In this document: positions 34,508 through 41,718 of the stretch, in pieces
Position numbering within the stretch: position 1 is the stretch's first letter
Layout of the letters: every line of letters starts with the position of its first letter
NCBI RefSeq assembly: GCF_001886185.1
Contig: NZ_JXLA01000029.1
Span: forward strand, 1-55,949
Reading direction: 5' to 3'
DNA from: Enterococcus raffinosus
Lineage (GTDB): Bacteria; Bacillota; Bacilli; Lactobacillales; Enterococcaceae
DNA length: 55,949 bases
Notes under the pieces: generated by a model
What the model was told of the DNA's origin: nothing
What the model saw: the letters and a program-made list of their open reading frames with translations, nothing else
The model's database searches: none
Translations under genes and position numbers: made by a program

Positions 34508-35167
34508 TTAAATCACCCGCCCATCTTCAAGGTGGACGATATAATCAGCCGTTTGCGCGATCCCTTCATCATGCGTAATCATAATCAAGGTTTGACCAAA
34601 TTTTTCAACAGATTTCTTTAGTAGTGACATCACTTCTAATTCTGTCTTCGTATCGAGATTTCCTGTCGGTTCATCCGCTAGAATAATTGCTGGTTCCGAT
34701 GCAATCGCCCGAGCAATTACCACACGCTGCTGTTGTCCTCCAGAAAGCATGCTAGGCAAAGCTTTTTTTCGATCATTGAGCCCGATGGTCGTTAATAATT
34801 CTTCGATGAACGCTGTATTGACCTTTCGATTGTCTAATCCAATGGGTAAAACGACATTTTCCCATACGTTCAAGGAGGGGATCAAATTATAATTTTGGAA
34901 GATGAAGCCAATTTTTTGTCGACGAAAGACGGCCAATTGTTCATCTTTCATTCGGAAAACATTTTTTCCATCAACAATAACTTGTCCTGAAGCTGGATGA
35001 TCCAATCCGCCGATCAGGTTTAGGAGCGTGCTTTTCCCAGAACCTGATTTACCAACAATTGCTACAAAATCGCCCTTTCCTATCTCCAAATCAATATGAT
35101 CAACCGCCTTTACGATTGCATTTCCATCATCATAATGTTTTACTAAGTCTCTAATTTTTAAGATCAT
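34508..35167 (-). CDS. ABC transporter ATPase (MacB/LolD-like)
   Basis: ATPase of 219 residues with Walker [10 protein letters not shown] (39-47), the Q-loop IFQNYNLIP, signature LSGGQQQR, Walker [14 protein letters not shown] and switch His in MITHDE. This is the standard pattern of ATPases that serve FtsX-type permeases. It is translated together with the permease gene. A terminator hairpin separates it from the kinase gene, so it may have its own promoter; a 6-3-6 palindrome TATACT-CTT-AGTATA lies at 35199-35213. Confidence 0.93.
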   Translation of the reverse strand: MILKIRDLVKHYDDGNAIVKAVDHIDLEIGKGDFVAIVGKSGSGKSTLLNLIGGLDHPASGQVIVDGKNVFRMKDEQLAVFRRQKIGFIFQNYNLIPSLNVWENVVLPIGLDNRKVNTAFIEELLTTIGLNDRKKALPSMLSGGQQQRVVIARAIASEPAIILADEPTGNLDTKTELEVMSLLKKSVEKFGQTLIMITHDEGIAQTADYIVHLEDGRVI

Positions 35168-35212
35168 TTTTTACGCCCTCTTTCCTTTTTCTCATTTCTA
35201 TACTCTTAGTAT

Positions 35213-35237
35213 AAAAAAGAACCCTTGCAGGATTCTT
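35213..35237 (-). terminator. Terminator between kinase and ABC genes
   Basis: Minus strand AAGAATCCT, loop GCA, AGGGTTCTT (35237-35217) then a T run. It splits the regulator pair from the transporter pair. Confidence 0.65.
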
Positions 35238-35308
35238 TCAGCGAACATAACAAATTTGTAAGAAACATCAAAAGAGGTCTTTGATCATTCATAAATCCAA
35301 ATGAGGAG

Positions 35309-36436
35309 TTAATCTAGTGGCAACGTCAATTGAAAATTCGAACCATTCGGATGACGTGGCTTCACCATGACTGTCCCCCCTTGACCTTCAATGATCTTGC
35401 GTGTGAGATACAGTCCGACACCAGACCCTTCGACAGCAGAACTATTGCAACCACGGTAAAAGCGCTGATAAATCTTATTTTGCTCTTCTTTTGAAATTCC
35501 CGGTCCTTCATCTTTAATCTCTACTAAAACATACGTCACTAATGACGATGCTTGTATTTTGACTGTCGTTTTTTCAGGCGAATACTTAACCGCATTTTCT
35601 AAAACATTTCCCAAAGCTTCTAGTGTCCATTTTTTATCAACCCACACCCAAAAGTCTTCCAGCAGCTCTACTTCCACTTCGATTTCTTTTTCGATCGCCT
35701 TCATGATGACACCATTCACCGCTTGATTGATCAACTGCTGCAAGGATAATTTCTCTGGCTTCAATTGAATCAGATCTGTTTCTAGCTGCGAAATTTTGGA
35801 TAAACCATCTAGCATCAGATTAAGCTTGTTGATTTGGACTTCGGCTTGTTCCGCAAAATTTTGCCGTTCAGCTGCTTCATACTGATCTGAAAGTGCGATA
35901 TCTAGGCTTAATTTCAATGATGCTACGGGGGTTTTTAGTTGATGAGTGATATCTGTAATGCTGGATTTCAAGTTCCCTTCTTCACGTTGGCTTCGTTGCA
36001 GCATCAATTCATTATAGGCAGTTGCTTCTTGATATTCTTCTGTTTTTACCTCTAGCTGATCATAAATTTTTCGTTTTTGACGAATCAGCCAAAAGAAAAG
36101 GACCGATAATACAGACCAAAAAACAAGAAATAATGCTAGATTTCGGATAAAATAGGTCTGTAAAATATGTGATAGATTCATTTTTCCTAATAACCCATAT
36201 TTTTCTTCCAATTCTTTTCCTTCAATTACCAACTCAGCCGTTTTCGACGCATCAAAATTTTCAATCAGCTTCGCTTCAGAAAAAGATGCTTCCTTATTTA
36301 GTCTAGCTAGAGTGGCCTGCTGATTCTCCTGCAGGTCGGAATAGAGTTTCATATTATGCAGGATAAAGACAATCAAACAGCTCACAGTCAGTAAAATATA
36401 GAGAAGAATTATTTTTTTTGAACGTCGTTGATCCAT
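35309..36436 (-). CDS. Sensor histidine kinase of a transporter-linked system
   Basis: Membrane kinase of 375 residues. Helices at about 9-27 and 98-118 enclose a small outer domain of about 70 residues, followed by a coiled linker. HisKA has its phospho-acceptor in TDITHQLKTP (His165). HATPase follows with N box, DEGPGIS and GSGVGLYLT. There is no HAMP or PAS. The start overlaps the response regulator gene by 28 bp. The signal is unknown; the neighbouring ABC transporter suggests an antimicrobial or envelope cue. Confidence 0.92.
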   Translation of the reverse strand: MDQRRSKKIILLYILLTVSCLIVFILHNMKLYSDLQENQQATLARLNKEASFSEAKLIENFDASKTAELVIEGKELEEKYGLLGKMNLSHILQTYFIRNLALFLVFWSVLSVLFFWLIRQKRKIYDQLEVKTEEYQEATAYNELMLQRSQREEGNLKSSITDITHQLKTPVASLKLSLDIALSDQYEAAERQNFAEQAEVQINKLNLMLDGLSKISQLETDLIQLKPEKLSLQQLINQAVNGVIMKAIEKEIEVEVELLEDFWVWVDKKWTLEALGNVLENAVKYSPEKTTVKIQASSLVTYVLVEIKDEGPGISKEEQNKIYQRFYRGCNSSAVEGSGVGLYLTRKIIEGQGGTVMVKPRHPNGSNFQLTLPLD

Positions 36437-37083
36437 AGATAGCCCACTCCCCGAACTGTTTTGATCCGCTCTTTACCTACCTTTTGCCGCAGCCGACTGA
36501 TGTTGACCGAAACTGTATTAGTATCAACATATTCTCCTTTAGTATCCCATATTTGGTTCAACAGCTGATCCGAAGACAAAATCTGTTTCGGATTCTCCAT
36601 AAAGAAGATTAACAATTGAATTTCTGTCTTGCTTAAAGGGAGTAGCTCGCCATGTAATTTGACCTTCATTTCTGTTAAAGAGACAGATAACTCTCCCGAA
36701 AGCAATTCTTGTCCTTGATTACTAGCGACACGCTTCATCATCGCTTGTACCTTAGAAACTAAGACCATTAAACTAAAAGGCTTTGTCATATAATCATCCG
36801 CTCCATGAACATAGCCCGTCACAATATCATGCTCTTGATTGTAAGAAGTCAGCATCAAGATCAACACGTTCGACTGTTCTCGAATCTTTTGACAAAAATC
36901 TAAGCCGCTGCCATCTGGCAAAGAAAGGTCGCTGATGATTAGATCAACATCATTTTGCTGAAAGGTCTGTTCTGCTGAAGCAATATCTAAACATGCCAAA
37001 ACCTCATACCCTTCTCTGGTTAGGCATAGCTGAATCCCATTATTTAAGTTTAGATCATCCTCTAACAAAAGAATTTTTCCCAT
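36409..37083 (-). CDS. OmpR-family response regulator
   Basis: Response regulator of 224 residues: acidic pair at 9-10, phospho-acceptor Asp52 (IISDLSLPDGSG), conserved Lys in MTKPFSL, and a winged-helix output domain with VDTNTVSVNISRLRQKVG. It works with the overlapping kinase gene. Good ribosome site AGGAGG and a promoter just upstream. Likely targets are the ABC genes that follow, by position. Confidence 0.93.
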   Translation of the reverse strand: MGKILLLEDDLNLNNGIQLCLTREGYEVLACLDIASAEQTFQQNDVDLIISDLSLPDGSGLDFCQKIREQSNVLILMLTSYNQEHDIVTGYVHGADDYMTKPFSLMVLVSKVQAMMKRVASNQGQELLSGELSVSLTEMKVKLHGELLPLSKTEIQLLIFFMENPKQILSSDQLLNQIWDTKGEYVDTNTVSVNISRLRQKVGKERIKTVRGVGYLWINDVQKK

Positions 37084-37113
37084 TTTTTCCTCCTAGAAAC
37101 TTTACATACTTTC

Positions 37114-37142
37114 ACTCTATCAATGAACGAAGGCTCTGACAA
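37114..37142 (-). promoter_or_regulatory. Promoter of the two-component genes
   Basis: Minus strand TTGTCA (37142-37137), 17 bp, TAGAGT (37119-37114), 31 bp before the response regulator start. Confidence 0.5.
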
Positions 37143-37155
37143 CACTACTTTAATG

Positions 37156-37198
37156 AAAAAGAGGACAAAATCATTTTTCAATGATTTCATCCTCTTTT
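37156..37198. terminator. Terminator after the MgtC gene
   Basis: AAAGAGGA with AATCATT pairs with AATGATT and TCCTCTTT, with A/T runs on both sides. It mainly serves the minus-strand MgtC gene, whose stop codon touches it. Confidence 0.8.
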
Positions 37199-37903
37199 TT
37201 AAACATTGATCATTCGAAGTTTGGTGATGTTCTTATACATTGAAAGATCCTCAATCACATCTGTGTAATTCATCCCTCGCGGCAGATCAATCGTATAAAC
37301 ATTCGTATAAATACGGTAGTCATCCATAAAATCGACATCGAAGTCGACATCCTCCACTTCGATTTTCTTACTTTCAAAATAATTCATGATAAATTCTTTG
37401 GTCGCCTCACGGTGGATGTAACGAATCTCCAATTTCTTGATGGCATTGATTTTAATGATCCGTTTAACGACTGTTAATGCTAGCATGATCCCAACAAAGC
37501 TGCAGATAGCGATAGTATAATACCCCATTCCAATCGCGATCCCTAATCCAGCACCTGCCCAGATCGAGGCCGCAGTCGTTAGTCCCTTAACTGACCGATT
37601 GCTGACCATGATCGTACCCGCTCCTAAAAAACCGATCCCGCTGACAACCTGGGCAATCAATCGCGCTTCATCCGCTCGAACGACACCGACAAACTCCGGT
37701 TTTGCCGCAGCATAGCGCAAGGCTTGATCCGCGATCTCTACTTGGATCAGAGCGATGATCGTCGCCCCCATACAAACCAAGATGTGTGTACGAATTCCTG
37801 CAGGTCGATTCTTGTATTCTCGTTCAATACCGATGGCGCCACCCATAATCATAGCTAAAAACAGCCGCAGCATAATTTCATAAACTGATAATTTTAAATC
37901 CAT
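37199..37903 (-). CDS. MgtC/SapB family membrane protein
   Basis: Membrane protein of 234 residues. N-terminal MgtC domain with about five helices contains the family signature GGAIGIEREYKNRPAGIRTH and IGFLGAGTIM. A C-terminal cytoplasmic domain (about 150-234) has an ACT-like pattern. MgtC proteins modulate ATP synthase and growth under low magnesium or inside phagocytes; many Gram-positive SapB-type members are uncharacterised. Ribosome site GAGGTGG upstream. Single gene. Confidence 0.9.
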   Translation of the reverse strand: MDLKLSVYEIMLRLFLAMIMGGAIGIEREYKNRPAGIRTHILVCMGATIIALIQVEIADQALRYAAAKPEFVGVVRADEARLIAQVVSGIGFLGAGTIMVSNRSVKGLTTAASIWAGAGLGIAIGMGYYTIAICSFVGIMLALTVVKRIIKINAIKKLEIRYIHREATKEFIMNYFESKKIEVEDVDFDVDFMDDYRIYTNVYTIDLPRGMNYTDVIEDLSMYKNITKLRMINV

Positions 37904-37972
37904 TTGTGCACCACCTCAATTTCTATATCTCTTCACTTCCAGTATAGCACGGTCAATAAAAAAGAGAGTCTC

Positions 37973-38680
37973 TCAGCCTTTTAATAAGCGTAACTCCTCC
38001 GCTGTCAATGGACGATAGCTGCCTTTCGCTAGATCATCCGGTAAAGTCACTTCACCCATTCGAATTCTTTTTAAGTACGTCACTTCTTTTCCGCAATATT
38101 TCACCATACGTTTTACCTGATGAAATTTACCTTCGTGAAGAATGATCCGAACCTTGGATGAATGCTCTGCAACTTCATCAATGAACAATTCTGCTGGCAG
38201 CGTTAATTCTCCATCCAATGGAATCCCCGTAGCGAATTGCTGTTGATCTTCCACTGTCATCCTTCCGCTAACTTCAGCGAAATACTCTTTTTCTACATGT
38301 TTTTTTGGTGACAACAATTCATGGGCCAGCTTTCCATCATTTGTGATCAGCAAAAGTCCCTCTGTATCTTTGTCCAATCGCCCCACTGGGAACAAGTCCT
38401 TGCGATAATCCTTTGGCGAAAATACATCCATGACTGTTCGGTCACGCGCATCCTCCGTCGCACTCACTACTCCCGCTGGTTTATGTAATAAATAGTAGTA
38501 ATACTCTTGATAATGCAGCTCCTCACCATCAAACTCTATCCGATCCTTTTCAGGATCTACTTGCCTTTTATCTGATTTCTCTTTTTGCTGATTTACTGAA
38601 ATTTGTCCTTTTTTAATCAGCTGTTTTACTTCCTTGCGGCTACCTAAACCCACCTCAGCCAAAAATTTATCTAAACGCAT
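37973..38680 (-). CDS. rsuA: 16S rRNA pseudouridine synthase, RsuA family
   Basis: Pseudouridine synthase of 235 residues. An S4 RNA-binding domain (1-60, RLDKFLAEVGLGSRKEVKQL) precedes the catalytic domain with GRLDKDTEGLLL, nucleophile Asp103. LLHKPAGVVSATED and EGKFHQVKRM are typical of RsuA/RluB/E/F. The 16S specificity (small-subunit uridine) is the usual assignment for this length but is not proven by the sequence. A weak GAGA/TCTC hairpin with six T at about 37958-37975 may end the transcript. Confidence 0.9.
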   Translation of the reverse strand: MRLDKFLAEVGLGSRKEVKQLIKKGQISVNQQKEKSDKRQVDPEKDRIEFDGEELHYQEYYYYLLHKPAGVVSATEDARDRTVMDVFSPKDYRKDLFPVGRLDKDTEGLLLITNDGKLAHELLSPKKHVEKEYFAEVSGRMTVEDQQQFATGIPLDGELTLPAELFIDEVAEHSSKVRIILHEGKFHQVKRMVKYCGKEVTYLKRIRMGEVTLPDDLAKGSYRPLTAEELRLLKG

Positions 38681-38740
38681 CCTGCTTTTTTCCTCCGGTT
38701 AACTTTTCTATTTTTCACTATAGCCAAAGGAAAGAAAAGA

Positions 38741-38769
38741 AGCAAGCCCAGCCACATTTGCGACTGAGC
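38741..38769 (-). terminator. Terminator after the acetyltransferase gene
   Basis: Minus strand GCTCAGTC (38769-38762), loop, GGCTGGGC (38753-38746), then TTGCTTCTTTTC. Moderate stem with two G-U pairs. Confidence 0.55.
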
Positions 38770-38775
38770 TTTTGA

Positions 38776-39402
38776 TTACTTTGTTAATTGATCGATGTCA
38801 CCATTTTTCAAATACGGAATCCCCCATTGAATTTTTTCATACGGCCAATCCCACCATTGAAGCTGCTGTAATTTTTGAATCGTAGATGGATCAAATCGCT
38901 GCTTCAGTTCCTTCGCCGGTACTCCGCCAACCACCGTGTACGCCGGCACATCCTTTGTGACTAAGGCACGCGCGCCAATAATTGCTCCGTCACCAATCCG
39001 AACGCCTGACAGAATGGTTGCCTCATAACCAATCCACACATCATTTCCAATGATGATATCCCCTTTATTGTCCCAAGCCGAAGTGACTTCCTGTTTATCC
39101 AACTGCCATTCCTCATAAAATAGAGGAAATGTATAAGTTGATAACGCCGATTGGCGATGATTCGCACTGTTGAAAATAAAGGTGGCGCCACAGGCTATCG
39201 AACAAAACTTTCCAATGACCAACTGATCATAATTGATGGGATAGTGATACAACACATTGTTCTCCTCAAACTGACGGGGATCATTGCGAAAATCGTTATA
39301 GATTGTATAATCTCCGACAGAAATAGTCGGTCGCGTAATCGCTGCATTCAAATAAATCGTCTCATTATCGTTGCTTCTAGGGTAAAGCTTTTTAACTGGA
39401 AT
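38776..39402 (-). CDS. Vat/CatB-type xenobiotic O-acetyltransferase (possible ATT start)
   Basis: Left-handed beta-helix acetyltransferase of the XAT family (streptogramin Vat, CatB). Features: VLYHY and [20 protein letters not shown] with the catalytic His, then the hexapeptide repeats [40 protein letters not shown] and WWDWPYEKI. The first ordinary start codon in frame is TTG at 39351, with no ribosome site and a truncated N terminus. The frame runs open further to an ATT at 39402, ten nt after AAGGAG. Translation from there reads [13 protein letters not shown], restores the family length (208 residues) and puts the catalytic His at 82, as in characterised members. Whether it acts on an antibiotic is unknown. 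Confidence 0.8.
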   Translation of the reverse strand: MPVKKLYPRSNDNETIYLNAAITRPTISVGDYTIYNDFRNDPRQFEENNVLYHYPINYDQLVIGKFCSIACGATFIFNSANHRQSALSTYTFPLFYEEWQLDKQEVTSAWDNKGDIIIGNDVWIGYEATILSGVRIGDGAIIGARALVTKDVPAYTVVGGVPAKELKQRFDPSTIQKLQQLQWWDWPYEKIQWGIPYLKNGDIDQLTK

Positions 39403-39456
39403 AGTTTTTTCACTCCTTAATGGTAATCATTTTTCTATTAGACAACTATTCCAGTT
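39394..39456 (-). promoter_or_regulatory. Inverted repeat enclosing SD and start of the acetyltransferase gene
   Basis: On the minus strand AACTGGAATAGTT (39456-39444) is fully complementary to AACTATTCCAGTT (39406-39394), 13 bp, with a 37-nt loop. The second arm contains the putative ATT start and the loop contains AAGGAG. If formed in the mRNA it would limit translation. A TTGTTT-17-TAATAG promoter-like pair (39463-39435) lies in the same stretch and is an alternative reading. Confidence 0.6.
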
Positions 39457-39476
39457 TAAACAATGCACCTTCTCAT
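39456..39476 (-). CDS. Six-codon leader mini-ORF (MRRCIV)
   Basis: ATG AGA AGG TGC ATT GTT TAA, preceded by AGGAG at nine nt spacing. Its stop codon touches the first arm of the inverted repeat before the acetyltransferase start. The arrangement resembles leader peptides of translationally attenuated resistance genes. The frame is very short, so chance is possible. Confidence 0.35.
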   Translation of the reverse strand: MRRCIV

Positions 39477-39512
39477 CAAATCACTCTCCTAATCATTCTT
39501 TCTCTTAAAACC

Positions 39513-39521
39513 AGTATAGCA
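39513..39521 (-). promoter_or_regulatory. Extended -10 promoter before the acetyltransferase leader
   Basis: Minus strand TGCTATACT is an extended -10 element (TGnTATACT). A transcript from near 39506 would start about 16 nt before the ribosome site of the mini-ORF. The -35 (TTTATT) is poor. Confidence 0.45.
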
Positions 39522-39539
39522 CCCTTCTATTCTTAAATA

Positions 39540-39571
39540 AAAAAAGTACCAAGGAAATTTTCCCTGGCACT
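39540..39571 (-). terminator. Terminator of nagB
   Basis: Minus strand AGTGCCAGGGA, short loop, TCCTTGGTACT (39571-39545), then T-rich tail. It lies 13 bp after the nagB stop. Confidence 0.85.
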
Positions 39572-39584
39572 AAACGACTGCTTC

Positions 39585-40286
39585 TTATAATTTGCTTGCT
39601 GCGTCTTCGTCAATGATGACCGTTACATCCGCATGGTTTTGTAATACACTTGCAGGTACATCCGTTGTTACTTCGCCATCAATCATGTTTTTGATTGCAT
39701 CCGCTTTGTCTGCACCGAAAGCCATCAATAAGATCTTTTTGCTTTGCATAATTGAACCGATCCCCATTGATAAAGCATGCGTTGGTACGTCTTCAACTTT
39801 ATCAAAGTTTCGTTTGTTCGCTTCGATCGTTGATTCAGTTAATTCAACAACATGAGTCGTTACGTCAAATGGTGTACCAGGTTCGTTGAATCCGATGTGA
39901 GCATTGCGTCCAATACCTAGTACTTGCAAATCGATTGGATGATCAGCGATTACACCGTCATAACGTTTGCATTCAGCTTCTAAATCTTCTGCCTTCCCAT
40001 TTGGTACGAATGTTTCTTTAAATGGTTTTTTGTTGAATAGTTGATCATTCATGAAGTAACGATAGCTTTGTACATCGTCGCCTGCTAATCCAACATATTC
40101 ATCTAAGTTTACAGAAGTCATTTCTGAAAAGTCTAAATCACTAGAAGTCATTTCTTTATATAAAGTTTCAGGGGTACTACCAGTTGCTAGACCTAATACT
40201 TTTACGCCGTTTTCCATTCCATCTTTGATGATTTCAAATGCTTTTTTTCCGCCTTCGTTGGCATCTTTCACGCGAATTACTTTCAT
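39585..40286 (-). CDS. nagB: Glucosamine-6-phosphate deaminase NagB
   Basis: Converts glucosamine-6-phosphate to fructose-6-phosphate and ammonia, linking amino-sugar use to glycolysis. 233 residues, the short Firmicute form without the allosteric C-terminal extension. Motifs: [20 protein letters not shown] with catalytic Asp, and [18 protein letters not shown] with the catalytic His (the usual NGHI reads NAHI here). The frame is open to 40421, but the ATG at 40286 after AAAGGAG is the true start. Promoter with a NagR-type operator upstream. Confidence 0.96.
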   Translation of the reverse strand: MKVIRVKDANEGGKKAFEIIKDGMENGVKVLGLATGSTPETLYKEMTSSDLDFSEMTSVNLDEYVGLAGDDVQSYRYFMNDQLFNKKPFKETFVPNGKAEDLEAECKRYDGVIADHPIDLQVLGIGRNAHIGFNEPGTPFDVTTHVVELTESTIEANKRNFDKVEDVPTHALSMGIGSIMQSKKILLMAFGADKADAIKNMIDGEVTTDVPASVLQNHADVTVIIDEDAASKL

Positions 40287-40308
40287 GGGTAAACGCTCCT
40301 TTATCAAT

Positions 40309-40322
40309 TTGGTATACACCAA
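40309..40322. promoter_or_regulatory. NagR/DasR-type operator at nagB
   Basis: TTGGTATACACCAA has half-sites TTGGT and ACCAA around ATAC and matches the dre core GGTCTAGACC at 8 of 10. It begins right below the -10. A GntR-family repressor released by amino-sugar phosphates is expected; its gene is not in the window. Confidence 0.6.
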
Positions 40323-40350
40323 TTTTAACACCCTTTTATCGAATTTGCAA
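40322..40350 (-). promoter_or_regulatory. Promoter of nagB
   Basis: Minus strand TTGCAA (40350-40345), 17 bp, TAAAAT (40327-40322), 36 bp before the start codon. Confidence 0.7.
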
Positions 40351-40399
40351 CAACAAAGTCTAGACCAAAATATGAAGTTTTTCTTACGATGTCCCATCA

Positions 40400-40435
40400 A
40401 AAAAAGCTGAAGAAGCTTCACGCACTCCTTCAGCT
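40400..40435 (-). terminator. Terminator of the M20/membrane cassette
   Basis: Minus strand AGCTGAAG (40435-40428), loop with GAAGCTTC, CTTCAGCT (40412-40405), then six or seven T. Eight bp after the last gene. Confidence 0.8.
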
Positions 40436-40442
40436 AACTCAG

Positions 40443-40931
40443 CTATTTTCCTGATAAGAACAACCCAATTTGGGCGATCACAGCACTTCCTAAGTAAGTC
40501 CCGATAAAAACAAAGACAGCGACAATCGCAACTTTCCAAGAGGTCTTTCGCAGATCCATCAAACTATCTGCCACTGATAATCCAGCGAAAGCTAAAATCG
40601 GTGTCGTAATGGACAAGAAATCAACCCCAGCAATTGCTTGGACAAAGAAATCAGACAACAAGCAGAAAAACAATGACGTTAGAGATACCCAGCCCAAGAT
40701 TGGAAAATCAGCTAAAACCTTAATATTGGTTTTCTTTACTAACGTTGAGATGAAGACGCCAATCATTGAAAATGCCCATAAGACTACTAACCCTTGAATG
40801 GTATTGAAGGTTATCGGTGTAGACTCTGGATTTTTTATTAATTTGATCCCTTGGGTAAATAAGATCAGTGAAATACTCAATAATAAGACCAGTGAAATTT
40901 TGATATACTCGTTAGACTGTTTCTTTTCCAC
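40443..40931 (-). CDS. Small membrane protein of the M20 cassette
   Basis: I do not recognise the family. 162 residues with five predicted helices (about 11-28, 44-62, 72-92, 100-122, 132-155). It overlaps the preceding membrane gene by 20 bp, so the two products are probably made in fixed ratio and form one complex. Third gene of an operon with the larger membrane protein and an M20 amidohydrolase, suggesting transport of a substrate or product of the hydrolase. The start ATG is at 40931 with GGAGGAG inside the upstream gene. Confidence 0.8.
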   Translation of the reverse strand: MEKKQSNEYIKISLVLLLSISLILFTQGIKLIKNPESTPITFNTIQGLVVLWAFSMIGVFISTLVKKTNIKVLADFPILGWVSLTSLFFCLLSDFFVQAIAGVDFLSITTPILAFAGLSVADSLMDLRKTSWKVAIVAVFVFIGTYLGSAVIAQIGLFLSGK

Positions 40932-41718
40932 GGCGTGCTCCTCCTGTCATTAGGTTATACATGAAACGTTGCAATGGCACCGCAATGAAGACCATCGTGT
41001 ATGTGCCCAGGAAGCTGGTCAGCAATTGACTTGCCGCTGCATAAGCAGCAATGGTCGTTTCATTTTCAGGCATTAATGCGATCAGTGAAGAAGAGGCTGC
41101 GGTCATCATACTTGCAGAACCTACTCCTGAGCTCATCGCCAACGCGCGGTAATCAAAGCCTAATCCAGCCATAATCGGCGCAAAGATACTGAAGAAGATC
41201 GATCCGAATAAAGTCCCGATTAGATAGAGGGACAGTACCCCGCGACCTTCTGCCGAATCCAATGTATATTTTTCTGAAATATACGCCAATTCACCTTCAC
41301 GTCCTAAACCTAAAGTCGCTCCGATTGCTTCACGGCGTAATCCTAGCATCAATGCGACGGGTAACCCAATAAGTACCGTTCCGACATTCCCCAACTCCTG
41401 AAATAGAAAAACCCAGCCCACTGTTAAAATTTCTTTCAACCTTGGTGCCACATCGGCGCCATAGCGAGCCATTAGCGGCAGCATGATGTATAATAAATAC
41501 TTTGCAGAAAATTGAATATTGCTCTTTGAATAAATCTTTGCGATAAGACCTTTACGTATCATTGGTAAGCCAAACAACATCGCTAGTAAAACAGAAAATA
41601 CTAATGGCAACACGGTGATCGTAGTACTTCCTAACGAGATGAATTGCATCCCAATCATTTCCGCAACCGTTACAACAACAACCACAAAACCAATTAACCA
41701 AACCAACTGCTTTTTCAT
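40912..41718 (-). CDS. Membrane protein, probably DUF3100 family
   Basis: Integral membrane protein of 268 residues with about seven or eight helices. Conserved-looking segments are GLRREAIGATLGLGREGELAYI and a glycine/serine-rich helix entry SSGVGSASMMTAASSS, which could line a substrate path. I place it in DUF3100 from memory of such proteins next to M20 hydrolases; the assignment is moderate. It overlaps the M20 gene by 4 bp and the small membrane gene by 20 bp. It is probably the main body of a transporter or channel. Confidence 0.75.
   Translation of the reverse strand: MKKQLVWLIGFVVVVVTVAEMIGMQFISLGSTTITVLPLVFSVLLAMLFGLPMIRKGLIAKIYSKSNIQFSAKYLLYIMLPLMARYGADVAPRLKEILTVGWVFLFQELGNVGTVLIGLPVALMLGLRREAIGATLGLGREGELAYISEKYTLDSAEGRGVLSLYLIGTLFGSIFFSIFAPIMAGLGFDYRALAMSSGVGSASMMTAASSSLIALMPENETTIAAYAAASQLLTSFLGTYTMVFIAVPLQRFMYNLMTGGARRGKETV

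Noticed and set aside
40287-40421. 45-codon N-terminal extension of nagB
   Set aside because: It covers the nagB promoter and operator; NagB proteins start at MKVIRV-like sequence.
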